Shown here in pieces: positions 22,315 through 37,300 of a stretch of DNA of 64,000 nt. Under the pieces are notes generated by a model, which had not been told where the DNA came from, did not search any database, and was given only the letters and a program-made list of their open reading frames with translations. The stretch is from NCBI GenBank assembly GCA_916613615.1, contig OU744726.1, forward strand, positions 56,560,987 through 56,624,986, read 5' to 3'. The position numbers were made by a program, and so were the translations under genes. Each line of letters opens with the position of its first letter. Position 1 is the stretch's first letter. Origin of the DNA: Steromphala cineraria (Eukaryota > Mollusca > Gastropoda > Trochida > Trochidae).

Positions 22315-25300
22315 CTGAAATGATAAAAGAAACAATCTGGCAAAAACTTTAAAAAAAATCTAACTTAGTATAATAGATAAGTAATTTTATTATCACATTG
22401 GCTGCTATTTGTACACGAAATATATACCGTCTTTTTTATTCGGAACGACCGAAATTTATTGATTATATCTCGTATTCAACATCGTTATTTTACTCGTTTC
22501 GTAAACATAGTATGTCATGAACACTCACACGATATCCTCTGTTTATCCGGACATAGACGAACTAACTTGACTTTAAGAAGAGCGAGCATAGTGTAAGTAA
22601 AGTGACACGGTAGTGTAGAGAGACTTACACAGGATGCCCTCCAGGGTGTGTACTGCAGTCTGGGTGATCTCCCTCCGAGTCCCACTCGAACTCACCAGCT
22701 CTAGGTGGAAGAACTTCACGTCCTCACTGAAACATGTCTTACATCTTTAAACGCTTTCTTGAGGTTGAGGTGAGAAAATACCATGTTGGAAAAATTAGGA
22801 AAATTTAACTTCTTTATTCGGGACTCTGAACTAAAAACAGCTAGTAGTAGAAATCTATTCTTACTAACGCTTTTTTATTTATCATTGGCTTCAAAACTAC
22901 AATATACTATAAGTAACAGTTGTTAGCATAGATATCAATTTAATTTGTATGGGGAATGAAAGGACAGGGTGGGCGAGGACGTCTGACTGAACGGACATAC
23001 TGTCCGAGCATGTGTTAACTATGTTAATAACTGACTTAGATATCACTTGTTGCAAGTAAAGAGGAACCAAAAAATCAAAGAAGTTAGAATATGTTTATTT
23101 ATTTTATACATGTTAATGTATGAATGAAGTTTGTAGTACTAGCCTACAGATGTTCCACCTGATCGTTCGAAGCAAGCACGAGACACGAAATAAATGTTCT
23201 GATCACGTACACGTTGTGCAGTGCGTAAACAGCTGGGTACTTTGCAATAAGTTTTCGCAAGTCGTTCATTTCGTCTTTGGTTTTGACTCAAATGGAGGTG
23301 TTAGTTGGGCTGTATTACGACAGTAAACTTACGATGATGGCTTCTCAAAACATTACAATCGATCGGATCTTGAACATTTTGGTAACCACAACTTTCTGGA
23401 TATTTGTTTAAACTTACTTGTTAAGATATTTTTTTAAATACATAACCTTTAACATTGGTTTATTAATTGATTTGTTTGAGATAATTTGTATCAACATGTA
23501 AGCTATGTATATTTGATGGTTATATTTCAATTGTAAGTGCAATTTCCGCAAAATTCAATCAATTATGCGTTTGCCGACAGTATCTATGAATTACATTGAT
23601 ATATAATTGATGTTTGATTTAACATAAGCATAGTCGAATACATTAAGTCTGACAAAAGCTGGTGGATTTTTCTTTGATATATTTTATTTGGTGTCGGTTA
23701 AAAGCCAATTTCATTAGTGTCAAAGCATCCGATATGAGGACTGCCCTGACGACAACAGTCCCGATACCGTTAATTAGCTAGATCTTATGTGGATGTTTAC
23801 CTCGATGTCCAAGTATTTATATCGAAGCCTCTCGAATACTGAATAAAGAAGTTGCATATCCATAATATTGCCTACATTATTCTTCATATACATGTACATA
23901 CTAACTGTCAGCTCATTATCAAGCATAAACAAATATTCATGGTACTTTGAAAATGAATTAATTAGTCATGATCAATATCAGCATCTAGGTCGCTGGTAAT
24001 CATAGTGCACATGTACCGGTATGTACTTGGTGCGGAATACCGTCACCTCCAAACAGAAGACAATGAATCGTTATGAAGAATTTCAACTATAATCAATATT
24101 TTCATGATGTATGTATATGTATAATGGGCCGATGGCCCCAAAGATTACAAAAATAAACACAGTATCAAGTTAAGAAGAATATTGGAAACAACGTCAATAT
24201 AAAACATTAAGTAAAATCATTCTTGATCGATGGATTACATATAGCACATCTCTACTGCTATGTTTCTCCAGCGACACATGAGATACATGGAGAGTGTATA
24301 AGGTACACGACTCAATTAAACACCCATATTATAAGTGTAGTGGAGTTCAATATTTTAAAAATTATGTTTACTGAAATCGTTTAATTTTGTGCAAAATTTT
24401 GCGACCAACCCATACAAAATCGGACCAACATTCACCGAATAGGACACAATTTACTAAAATGACCGAAACGGCAGTCGAAATGAAGGCGAATCAAGTGTGG
24501 CCATATCTGACAATTTGCGTTACGCTTGCAAGCCGTCTTTGTTCCGCACCGAAAGCGGGTTCGTTATGGCAATTTTGCAAAAGGTACTGTACTTTGGACG
24601 TTTAATCAAGTATTAATGTTGATAAAAACGTGTAAATATGATATCAAACATTCGACGATAGATTTTTCTACCAAGTGATGTATTTCTGTTCCAAATAGCT
24701 AAATTTCACCAAGCACCTGATGCAAGTTTAATTTGACGGTTCGACTTTGTGTCTGTCAGTCTGGCCCTACATACACATCTATATCAAGACTTGGGGGATC
24801 CAATCTCGCATTTTTTCAAATAATAGATTTATCAATAAAAATAATGTGAGAGTGTTATTGTTAGACTAGACTCACTTGAGCAAGGGTGTGCAGGCGAGCG
24901 AGGTCTCGTAGTGTGTGTCCTCGCACAGAGGCGGGCAGGCGCACATATCTCTGTTGAACAATCCTGCAATATCAAGCGTCTTCAAGGCCTCGTCCAATAC
25001 ATTACAACACGTAATAACTGGTAACCGAACATATACTAGATATGATGTTCTAGATCGTAATCAAAAGTTTGGTTAAACTTCTCAATTCTCATATTAAGTC
25101 ACATCAACTTATCGACACAGGATGTAAATTTAAACAAACATGTGGTACATGAGTATCAAACTATGATAGACAAGCAAGACCCGCAGCGGGAGGAAGACCT
25201 TACAATTCAAACAAATTAAAATTTCATAATCCACATCCAACAAAGGAGTTGGTTCCGTTTCTTTAAACCATATGTTCACCCTCGCCTCGAGGGTAAGTAG

Positions 25301-28300
25301 CCACGGTGACAGTATTGCCAAATCGTGTGTACAGGATCTTTGGACGATTGAGATAATGTGTACCCCTGGAAAAAGTATTGCAACACTGAATCTATCTACC
25401 TGAAAAGAAAGAAGGCGGTGTGTCATTACGACTAGAGCCATTGGCTCGGTAGATCACCAGGCTTCAAATCTAATTTTGCTTTAGGGTGTTGCAAATGTGT
25501 TTCCCCACTCTGTAGGGGTTACTGGCTCACCAATTTAAAACTAATTATGTAAGCGATGTGATTTCAGATACCAGTAATTAATAATTTAAGCTATAGGTTC
25601 ACCAAACCCTTTTGGGGGGACACAGAGGCACCAAAGCTATACATCATAATCCTCACTTATCAAGGAGTATGTACATAATGTTTCAGCTTTCTAGGCCTTA
25701 TGCTTCAAGTCAAGTGAGTCTAGTTTTTTTATGGGCGTGCCCCCTGTGAACCATATTAGGGGCTAAATATGTTTAATAGTTATGAAGCAATGATATTTAC
25801 CGACTTGAAAAATCAATTCTTCTAATTATCAGCTGGCAAAAGACAGATAGCTTGAACTCATCTCCATTTTATACCATATAGTATCCTTTAAATGAAATTG
25901 TTAAGAGGAAGAGTCAAGCCTTAGTGAAGCAGTATATCTGCACGCATTCTGATCTCACCCCTTGCCTCCTCCATACGTGTCACTGTTGTAGTCATGTTGC
26001 ACATAGGCTCGGAGCCTGAAACACACGTGCACACACAACATATTATTATACAACCACATTATTCTTAGCTTATATTACAGGGAGGTATTCTCATAAAAAA
26101 ATATTCATTTCATATTAGGGATGGTGGCTAGGGTTAGGAAAACATTATAGAAAATGTATTGTCACATGAAAGGAGACACTTGGCAGAGCAAATGGTGAAT
26201 CAAATGTAGAGAGTAGGCCAATGAAAAGTAGACACCTTAGTCTTTATGCTACAAAAGTTTAATTTTCTAGCATGTTCAAGACCCCACTCCCGACTTTCTA
26301 AGTCCGGCGAAGATGGTACTTTTCGACCAAAAATTCCAATGAAGTCGTATTGAGCCATGTGGTACTTTTCGACCAAAAATTCCAATGAAGTCGTAATGAG
26401 CCATGTAAAAAAAACTCGTATGTGGCTCGTATCTGAGTCTTATGGAGTGGTATGGAATCATTTTGAAGCGTAAATGAGTCGAAAATATTTGGATTGAATC
26501 GTGGTTGTCGGGTGTGAGTCTGGAATGGTTCTTTCCCTAATCATTGCCGATTTTGTCAGTCTCGGCCAAAGAGCTCATCATTCATATATGGAGCGAGGCA
26601 GTCGAAGGTAGTTGAAATATAGAGCATTTCTGTCTTTTCTTCACAAATACCATTAAATGAGGTAGACTCATTTCCGACCCACTAACGATTCACTTTCGAC
26701 CCATTCACGGCTTGAACGACTAATTCACGACTCATTCACGACAATGACGACTACTCACGACACAGAAACATTTCACCTACAAGTTGCAAACGATCTACAT
26801 ACGATAAAATAGACAAAAATTTCGACCGGACTCGGACACGTCAAAGACCGACAACTATAGAATTATCTCCCCCCATCTTTGGTTTTCGAAATTGTGATTA
26901 GTCAGGAACGGGTCATCGCTGGTCGTCTTCAAGTATTGGTTAGTCGTACTTTTGCGTGAGTTGGGAGGGAGTGGGCATGTAAATTAGGAAAAGAACCATT
27001 CCCGACTCACACCCAACAAGCACGATTCAATCCAACTATGAACGACTTATTTACGATTCCATACGACTTTATTAAACTCAGATGCGAGCCACATACGACT
27101 CATTGACGACTCAATACGACCTCATGAAAATTCTGAAATTTTTAGGTCAAATAGTACGAACCTCGCCTGACTTAAAAAGTCGAGAGTGGGTTTTGGAACA
27201 TGTTCAAAAACCCACTCTCGAGACAAAATTTGACTTCCTGACTCTTCTCTGCCAGACTCATACAGACTCAACTACGCTCAAAGCGGACTAAAGAGGACTC
27301 GGAGACGCTTCATTATGAGTCACTGACCACTTTGGAAAACATTTGGAAGTCGTAGCTCAGTGAAAAGGGAATCAGCCTCCTTATGCAATTGGTTTTGGAG
27401 AATGAAATATTAAAAAATTAAAGGGGAAATGCCGTATGAGAGGCCAATAGAGGGTCATCATTATAGGGTACCTGGATGCAGGTAGTAGCGACACCCGACC
27501 TTCGCGATGGTGAAGTTGACGAAGCACTCGGCCAGACACGTGTCCTTAGTATAGACAGAGTAGCGAGACAGCGGGTTCCGGAAGTTGGACAGCTCCACGC
27601 ATTGCTCGCCGATAAACGACTTGTAAGGAGTTGTTAGAGACTTCCTCTGTCAAAATAAAGATAAGCAATATGCATTTCAAAGGTCAAGTGATCAACGTAT
27701 GAATGCCGTATGTAATCTGAAAATGTTTTGGACGATGTTTTTATTTGTGATTATGTTTTAAGACTTTTTAAGTGTGTGAAGAATCGAGCGCACCGTGACT
27801 TTCTTGTAGTCGACACGGCATCTTGTCATCACTGGTACGGGGATGCGGTCAGTCTCCGGGAAGGGTGGCAGGTGCTCCGGGTGTAGGGTGATCTGAAACA
27901 GCCCGAGCATCACAGCATCACCATCGTGGCACTGACCCGGTACCCGTTTTATCATGTATAGCATTAGGGCCTACACATTTTTATCATATCTCTGTGTAAT
28001 ATATCGTTTAAAGTTGAAAACTACTATTGTGATCTTTCGAGATTCGATTTTCCATTGGCACTTAATGTGACTTATGATCACCATACACCGTCAATAAATC
28101 ATAATCACAATCACGGTTAATTTATCATAAAAATTTCAAAAATGTTTTCCTTGTTCGAAATAGACGTTTATCGTTAATATAGTAAAGTAGGAAATAAGAA
28201 TGATAAAATTCAGATTTTAATGAGACAGAAGAAAAGTATGATTGATAAAAACGTCTTTCTTTTTAAGAATACATGTTTAAAAATAAGCTATTATTAAATC

Positions 28301-31300
28301 AATTCACAAAGTTGTCCCTTCCAACTTCTTCAGCTGTTACTGAGAAAGATCTGGATGAGCATATCACAGCATACCTGCTAGACTAACAGTTAGTTTAGAA
28401 GTTTTTTTCAATAATGACAATATTTAAAAAAATGTCATGTATAATATGATAAAGGAGCCCAAAAGATGCTGTAACTGCTTAACAGCTTAGCAATCTAGAC
28501 TTGCTATACTTTTCTAGATTGGGTTGATCGCAAATTGAATACTTTAACTCTAGGGTCTGGATGACAGACTATATACCTGCATCCCTTCTCTGGCGGGAAA
28601 CATGCGCGGGTTGACCCCTATGATGAGGTGGAGAGGGACGTCGGCTCGGTGTGCTCGCCAGCTCGAGACGTTCCGGAGAAATGCCTGAGTCTGGAATGTA
28701 TCGCACCTGCCGTTGCTTGTGATCACTTTCTTGTAGAAGCTTTGTCCAAGTGTGAATGTCTTGTCGACCAGCACGGCGAACACCTTGGTGTTTTCCATGT
28801 TGTCCAACTCCTCCAGCAGACACTGGCCGGTTTGTCCTTGATTACAGCTCGGACCCGTACCAGACATCACATACTCCGTGTGGACCAATACATGGAAGAC
28901 GCCCGGGTCGGAACTGCCCCACGGATCTATCGAGTATTTTCTGACGTCCACGCTGTCTTGGGTGCAGACGGTCACATCGGGGATTTCGGACACATCCAGG
29001 TGTGTTTCGTGGATACTAATAACAGAAGGCCACTCGTAGTAGCTGTGCAGTTGAAGAGTTATAACTGTTCCCAGAGCCAACGTCATCGCAATTACCAACA
29101 CAATCCAGAAGTGTCTGAAGTGAAATGAAATATGAACAGTGGTTATTGTTCTTGTTTTTAGTTATCATGCTGAACAATAAAATCATTATGATGGATATAA
29201 CCATGAATATGTATGAGATGAAAGATGAGGGTTCCATGGGACTCGTTGTTCGAATTCACCCAAATTTACTAGAGCACTCAACAGGGAAAAGCTCCGGCAA
29301 ACCCTCCGAACTGAAGCTGGGGCACAGATAGAGAAGGGGAAGGTTCGTCTTCTCTCATGTAAATCTGTGCGACTGTGACACTGACACATTTGTTAGCTAC
29401 ATGTAACATTTCAGGGATTCCTCAGAAACGGACATATGCATATACATTCCGTTGATATTGTTAGATACAGTAACGCGGTTTTAATGTAGAATTAGAAAAT
29501 ATCTTTAAAGATAACCAAATATTTAGTAAAGATGAAGATGAATTGTCTACATGTGGCAGGCACTATGATGGGATTATGGTACTATTAATCAATTTTTAGC
29601 TCATCAGGACTGAAAGTCCAGATGGGCTTATGGCATGGCCCGTCGTCCGGCGTCCGTCCGTCGTCCGTCCGTCGTCCGTCCGTCCGTCCGTAAACTTTTG
29701 ACACTTTCGACTTCTCCTCATGAACCATACACATTAGAGAGCTGAAATTTTGTGTACAGGTACCTTAGCATATGGAGATTCTAATTTGTAACTTTGGTGA
29801 CCCTGTGACCCCAAATAGGGTCACAGGGGTCACAACTTTAAAAACCTATTTTCATCTTCTTCTCCAGTTCCAGAAGAACTAGAGAGTTAAAAGTGATATG
29901 TGCAGACTCCTTGGACAATGGGGATTCTAATTTGTAACTTTGTTGACCCTGTGACCCCAAATAGGTTCACAGGGGTCACAACCTTAAAAACCTAATTTCA
30001 TCCTTTTCTCAAGTTCCAAAAGGTCTAGAGAGCTGAAATTATATGTGCAAATTATATGTGTAGATTTCGTGACCCCATGACCCCAAATAGGGTCACAGGG
30101 GTCACAACCTTAAAAACTTATTTTTATCATAATCTTAAGCTCCTAAAGGTCTATTGAGCTGAAAGACTGCATGTAGACTCCTTGGCCAATTGGGATTCTA
30201 AACTGTAGGTTTTGTGACCCATGACCCCAAATAGGGTCACAGGGGTCACAATCTTAAAAACCTATTTTTCTCCATTAGATGACAGTCTATGGCAAATTTA
30301 TTTCTCCTTGGATATTTTAGTCTGGACTTCTTTCACTGTCTGATATTGGCGATCTAGAAAGTGTTGAATAATGATAAATCATTTTGGTAAGGGAGTTTAT
30401 TCCGAAATCGTTACATTTGTTTTGTAATTTTTATAGGTTTTCTTGCAATAGGTAACATCAGTTTCATTTTTAGCTCATCTTGGCTGTATAAAGCAAACTT
30501 GATATGATGCCTGATGAGCTACAGAGCCAATGGCTCTATTTTTATATTACATTGATAATATTTCAGAAAATGATGTTGTTTGATTCGACAACCTACTATT
30601 TGGAAACGACAACAATTCACTGTTTGTGCATGTCTTTATCCACCCCGAGGGTTCGATATGCAATTTTAAGATGTGCGCCGACTAATGTCAAATGTTATAT
30701 ATTCAAGAAAACTATATGCAAATCCTTAAACTATTTGAAGAAAACCTAGTTTTATGGTGACATTGAAAGTAAAATCAACAATAGAATAAAATCATCTTTT
30801 CAACAATCGTCAGTGTAATCTGCCATTGTACGCTTAAAACAGAATTGGCTTTGAGTGCAACGTTTAACACTTCAAAAGAAAATTGTCAAAGTGATAATGA
30901 TATTGGTGAAGTTGAAAATGAGGTCAAGGCCACCAAAAGTCACTGATGTTTATATAATACAAAAATGTAGGCTGTGAAGACTTTGAGAGCAACCGTTTGT
31001 GAAATATCGTGTTAAAACAAACTCCAAACGTTAAACCTACGAAAAAATCACCGAGAATAAGAATTCTTTATCTCAAGTATAGTGTAAATCGTAAACGAAA
31101 ATGATTGGTTTATTTCAAGGATTGACAACAACGTTTAGATAAGGGTATCAGAACGTCTTAACAATCGTGTATGAACTTGAAAGCTCGGACAACTAACGTT
31201 ATGCAAATGATATCGAGATAAGAGATTGGTACTTCTTTTTCAAAAATATTCTCCTTTCCCAGTAGAAATGTTGCTGTAGTTGATTCAGTTCATAGATATA

Positions 31301-34300
31301 AAGAATATGCTCAATGCTAACTGAGTCTATTATGTTCTAATTGCACCCTACAATTAGTGCTTGGGGCAATCGTTACGTGACTGACTTCCTAACTGTCAAT
31401 CTAAGCACACAACAATGTGTTGATTATATGAATTTATTGTTTTGTTCCTGTATAAATATTTGTAACCTTCCATTTGTAATCATACTTGACAAAGACCCAC
31501 ATAATGGTCGAAATGAATTCATCGTATTAAAGAAAGTTGATCCAGTCTGAACCATCTGATGTTTACTCTTTACCCATATACAACCTTTCTTCACGTGAGA
31601 AACCAACTCTCTGATAAAAAAAAATAAATATATATATATATATAATTATTTGTCATTATCAAAATATGTCCAAATTCTTGTCCGTCTAATATAATTATTA
31701 CCATCGTTTGTTTTTTACAAAAAAATTGGTCTTGATTTAGATATAGTGTTATACTATCTATTTACTTATAATTGAGAAAAAATTGAATATAATTATTTTC
31801 ATTTTGAACAACAATATCACCTAAACTAGCCCACTTTTGCATGTCCGAAGAAAATATTATTGCAAAAATTAAGCGATTTTTTTCCTCATTTATATGTGTC
31901 AATGACATTTTAAACATCAAATCATTTGTGCAAAATGGCCAGTATTATTTTAATTTATGTCTTGAAATTGCTTTTATATCTGTGTCCGTAAAATTATGTC
32001 ATTCCTGTAACAAGTTACTGAAAATGAATAACAATGAAGGATCTTTTCATACCAACTACCCATCTCTCTGTCATGCTCAAACCCTGTTTCCTCTTGCTGT
32101 AAATGCCATGAGGAAATTGACTGATAGTCGATAAAAAAAGCTACAAAATCAACTTTAAATGGTAAGTATGAGTGTAGTAGATATTAGCAACGTCATTCCT
32201 GAAACATCTGTCATGCATATAAAGAATGAAGTTTTAATGATATGTTGTACAAAGTACAAAAGTACAAAAGTAATAGTTGTGACACATTCTGAGTAAACTT
32301 CAAACTGAACATTAATTCTTTAACATTGGTCTGTTTTGCATGAATAGGTCATTCCTGTAACAGTCATTCCCGTTACAACAAACTGTGTTACTTGAATGAC
32401 AGTTTTTTGTAACTGAAATGACATACTGCTGGAAAATCTTGGATTTAATAAATCTTCACATCTTCACAGCTTTTCAATATATTTAAGTTGAAAATACACT
32501 GTATACCCAACTAGTAAACAAATGAAATTAGTAAGGAAATTGTTGTTATTTCACAGAATTTCACAGAATTCCTGTAACATTTAGTCCAGGTCATTCCTGT
32601 AACAGTATCTTTAAGGGGTAAGATGTGGGCTATCTGAATTCTATCTTTTAATAAAAGTTGTTGTTTGCTGTTAAATATCAACTTAGCTTTTAATAATGAC
32701 ATTTAGCAATGCATTCATATCTAAATCAATCAATCATATTCTGGCATTTTTGTTTCAAAATGTCATTCCCATAACAAGAAAAGTCATTCCTGTTACAGCC
32801 TCTATAGGGGTTAAGATGTTGGCTTTCTGAATTCTATTTTTTAATAAAAGTTTGCTGTTAAATTTAATCTTAGTTTTAAGTGATGACACTTAGCAGTGCA
32901 TTCATATCTAAATCAATCATATTCTGGGATTATTGTTTTCAAAATGCCATTCCTATAACAAGTCTAGGTCATTCCTGTAACAGCCACTTCAGAGGTTAAG
33001 ATGTGGCGTATCTGAATTCTTTTTTTGTTTTAATTGAAGTTGTTGTTAGCTTTTAGATTTCACCTTAATTTCAAATGATGAGACTTGAACAGTGCAGTTA
33101 TATTTTAACTACTGATATTCTGGTATTTAGTTCAAAAGTGTCATTCCTATAACAAGAATAAGTCATTCCTGTAACAGTCATTTCATATTTTATGCAATGA
33201 GATGTCTTAATATTTGATTGTTTTTATTGAAGTGAAGTGTATGGTTGGGATTCTTATTACTTTCCTAAAGGATGCATAAGACCATTGTGTATTCCTATCC
33301 AAATTACTAATACCATATGTAATATGACCCATTATGTCAGTCCTGTAACACAAAAAAGTCTTTCCTGTAACACTAATATCAAGATATTTGCTTTAACTAT
33401 TCTTAATTCATATCTTGTTTATTATAGTTATCATTGAATGTTCAGTGTTTGGTTTGTCTTGAACTATTAGCCATGCAAATTGAGTTGCTGTTGACAACGA
33501 TGAAGTGATGAATGTTTTCAGAAAGAAATGTCAATCCTGTAACATTTTAAGTCATTCCTGTTAGAGGCATTTATTGAGCTAAAACTTAACACAAAACAGG
33601 AAAAACAATTATTTTGTGCTTGTGTATGTAAATCGTGTTCCTTTGAGAATGTGGAAAGTAATTTTTTTGTCTATGTGACCAAAATTCAAAATTGGTGTTT
33701 ATTTAACTTCATAAATCTACACATGACATTTTTAACAATATATAGTTGTGTAATAAGGTTAAATCAGGATGAAATGTATAATATGTGCTTAAAAGGTATC
33801 AAGGTGAGAAGCATTTTATCTAGATTTGAACAAAAAATAATTGTTACAGGAATGACATGCTAGAGCTGGAAAAATATTTCAATTAGCGTTTAAAAAAAAT
33901 CTAAAAGGCTCAAAGTTTGCATCTATATATTTTTAAGTGTTATTGTTATTGTTGATTACATTTCTCAAAATAAAAGTTATGTTCAAAGCAATAAATTTTG
34001 AATTTTTTAACATCTGAAATTCGGACGAATTTTGATAATGACTCATATATATATATATGGGGAAAGAGTAAACTTCAGATGGTTCAGACTGGATCAATTT
34101 TCTTTAATACGATGAATTCATTTCGCGAATTCGACCATTATGTGGGTCTTGTCAAGTTTATATATACAAAAAGTTCACAATCTTGAGAATGTTGTTCAGC
34201 TCTCAGGTGTTATAAATTGAAAAGATGAGTCAGAAGAAGAATGAATCCATTTTTATATAAAAAAAGCAAGATTTGGAACTTAATAATATTAGGAAAATTA

Positions 34301-37300
34301 CTCAAGTATCTAGCATAGTGAGAATGTCAAGTGTATGTTCGGAATAACAATTATATATCTGACGCATTTACTTGCGATTTAGGAGTTAGACAGGAAATAT
34401 AAGAGATCCTCTGCAAGATTCAGATGTTCGTCTCATAAAGTTGATCGAAAGTGAAGATATGGAAATGTTATAACACAAGACCCAATATTTACGATTAGTA
34501 ATTAACATGAATTGAAGATGACTATCATTTTGTTTTCCTATGTTCATCATATATTTCATTACGATGCAATTACGACCAATTTCTTTAATCTATAAAAAAA
34601 ACCACACAAAACTATATTGCAAAATTATGCTATATGCATAATTTATATAATGTAATGATTCAAAGACCACATGTTTTATTCCTTTTATGTTATTAAATAT
34701 GTTCATGTTTACTCCCATTATCATGTAGTAGTTGGTTTTGCCTGAAGCTACTTCCTGCAGATTGAGATAGGAAGACATGAACAATCTTTGAGCCTACAGT
34801 TAATCAGATTGAAGAGACAAGTTGAACTTCATCTTATGTTAAAAATATTGTTCGTCATCTACAACTTGTCTAGTTAAGGGTGAGAGAATCCATCATCGTT
34901 ATCTATTTATCAGGAATTTGTTTTCCTCAACTAAACCTTCATGGAAAGAATATGATCTAATCATATTTCACATTATGTTATTATTTATACTTTAATATTT
35001 ATCCTCTGTATAATATATTGTTATATACTTTATACAGCTTCACCAAAACGTATTGTTTGTACCCTGGCCATTAGGCCCCCACTACAAAAAATAAAGAACT
35101 AAAATCTGATTGATGTGACTGTTATTGAAACAAGGAAAGGAGGCTTTTTGTGTGCAGGATTGTAGCGGGGGTGTCAGATGGAAGGAAAGAAGTTCCAAGT
35201 AGAGTTCCCTAGTAGAATGTGTGTGCAACTGTAGTAGAAATTCTAATAAAAGAGGAGTGTTCACCTTTGTTCCTAGTAGAACGTGAAATGGTAAGCCAGA
35301 TAGAAGGAGAGAAGAGTTCACCTTTATAACCTGTAGAATATGTGTGTGACTGTAGCAGTGAGCAGATAGAAGAAGTGGAGTGTTCACCTTTGCCCCTCAT
35401 AGAATGTGCGTGACTGTAGCAGTGAGCCGATAGAAGAAGTGGAGTGTTCACGTTTGCCCCTCATAGAATGTGCGTGACTGTAGCAGTGAGCAGATAGGAG
35501 AGGAGAGTTCATCTTTGCACCCTGTAGAATATGTGCGTGACTGTAGCAGTGAGCAGATAGAAGGAGTGGAGAGTTCACCTTTATACCCTGTAGAATATGT
35601 GTGTGACTGTAGCAGTGAGCAGATAGAAGGAAAGGAGAGTTCACCTTTATACCCCGTAGAATATGTGTGTGACTGTAGCAGTGAGCAGATAGAAGGAGTG
35701 GAGAGTTCACCTTTATACCCTGTAGAATATGTGTGTGACTGTAGCAGTGAGCAGATAGAAGGAGAGGAGAGTTCACCTTTATACCCTGTAGAATATGTGC
35801 GTGACTGTAGCGGTGAGCAGATAGAAGAAGTGGAGTGTTCACGTTTGCCCCTCAAAGAATGTGTGTGACTGTAGCAGTGAGCAGATAGAAGAAGTGGAGT
35901 GTTCACGTTTGCCCCTCAAAGAATGTGTGTGACTGTAGCAGTGAGCAGATAGAAGGAGAGGAGAGTTCACCTTTATACCCTGTAGAATATGTATGTGACT
36001 GTAGCAGTGAGCAGATAGAAGGAAAGGAGAGTTCACCTTTATACCCCGTAGAATATCTGTGTGAATGTAGCAGTGAGCAGATAGAAGGAGTGGAGAGTTC
36101 ACCTTTATACCCTGTAGAATATGTGTGTGACTGTAGCAGTGAGCAGATAGAAGGAGAGGCGGGTTCACCTTTGTCCCTTGTAGAACGTGAGTGCGACTGT
36201 AGCAGTGAGCAGATAGAAGGAGAGGCGGGTTCGCCTTTGTCCCTTGTAGAACGTGAGTGCGACTGTAGCAGTGAGCAGATAGAAGGAGAGGCGGGTTCAC
36301 CTTTGCCCCTTGTAGAACGTGTGTGCGACTGTAGCAGTGAGCAGAGTAAAGGAGAGGCGGGTTCACCTTTGTCCCTTGTAGAACGTGAGTGCGACTGTAG
36401 CAGTGAGCAGATAGAAGGAGAGGCGGGTTCACCTTTGTCCCTTGTAGAACGTGTGTGCGACTGTAGCAGTGAGTAGATAGAATGAGAGGCGGGTTCACCT
36501 TTGTCCCTTGTAGAACGTAAGTGCGACTGTAGCAGTGAGCAGAGTAAAGGAGAGGCGGGTTCGCCTTTGTCCCTTGAAGAACGTGAGTGCGACTGTAGCA
36601 GTGAGCAGAGTAAAGGAGAGGCGGGTTCACCTTTGTCCCTTGTAGAACGTGAAATGGTAAGCCAGATAGAAGGAGAGAAGAGTTCACCTTTATAACCTGT
36701 AGAATATGTGTGTGACTGTAGCAGTGAGCAGATAGAAGAAGTGGAGTGTTCACCTTTGCCCCTCATAGAATGTGCGTGACTGTAGCAGTGAGCCGATAGA
36801 AGAAGTGGAGTGTTCACGTTTGCCCCTCATAGAATGTGCGTGACTGTAGCAGTGAGCAGATAGGAGAGGAGAGTTCATCTTTGCACCCTGTAGAATATGT
36901 GCGTGACTGTAGCAGTGAGCAGATAGAAGGAGTGGAGAGTTCACCTTTATACCCTGTAGAATATGTGTGTGACTGTAGCAGTGAGCAGATAGAAGGAGAG
37001 GCGGGTTCACCTTTGTCCCTTGTAGAATATGTGTGTGACAGTAGCAGTGAGCAGATAGAAGGAGAGGAGAGTTCACCTTTATACCCTGTAGAATATGTGT
37101 GTGACTGTAGCGGTGAGCAGATAGAAGAAGTGGAGTGTTCACGTTTGCCCCTCAAAGAATGTGTGTGACTGTAGCAGTGAGCAGATAGAAGGAGAGGCGG
37201 GTTCACCTTTGTCCCTTGTAGAACGTGAGTGCGACTGTAGCAGTGAGCAGATAGAAGGAGAGGCGGGTTCACCTTTGTCCCTTGTAGAACGTGAGTGCGA

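Noticed and set aside
20672..22352. Three overlapping ~450-530-codon + strand open frames with a 35-residue Cys/His/Pro-rich repeat
   Set aside because: All three frames are open simultaneously because a 35-bp stop-free unit is tandemly repeated. The array is explained as duplicated splice-junction DNA of the minus-strand channel gene.
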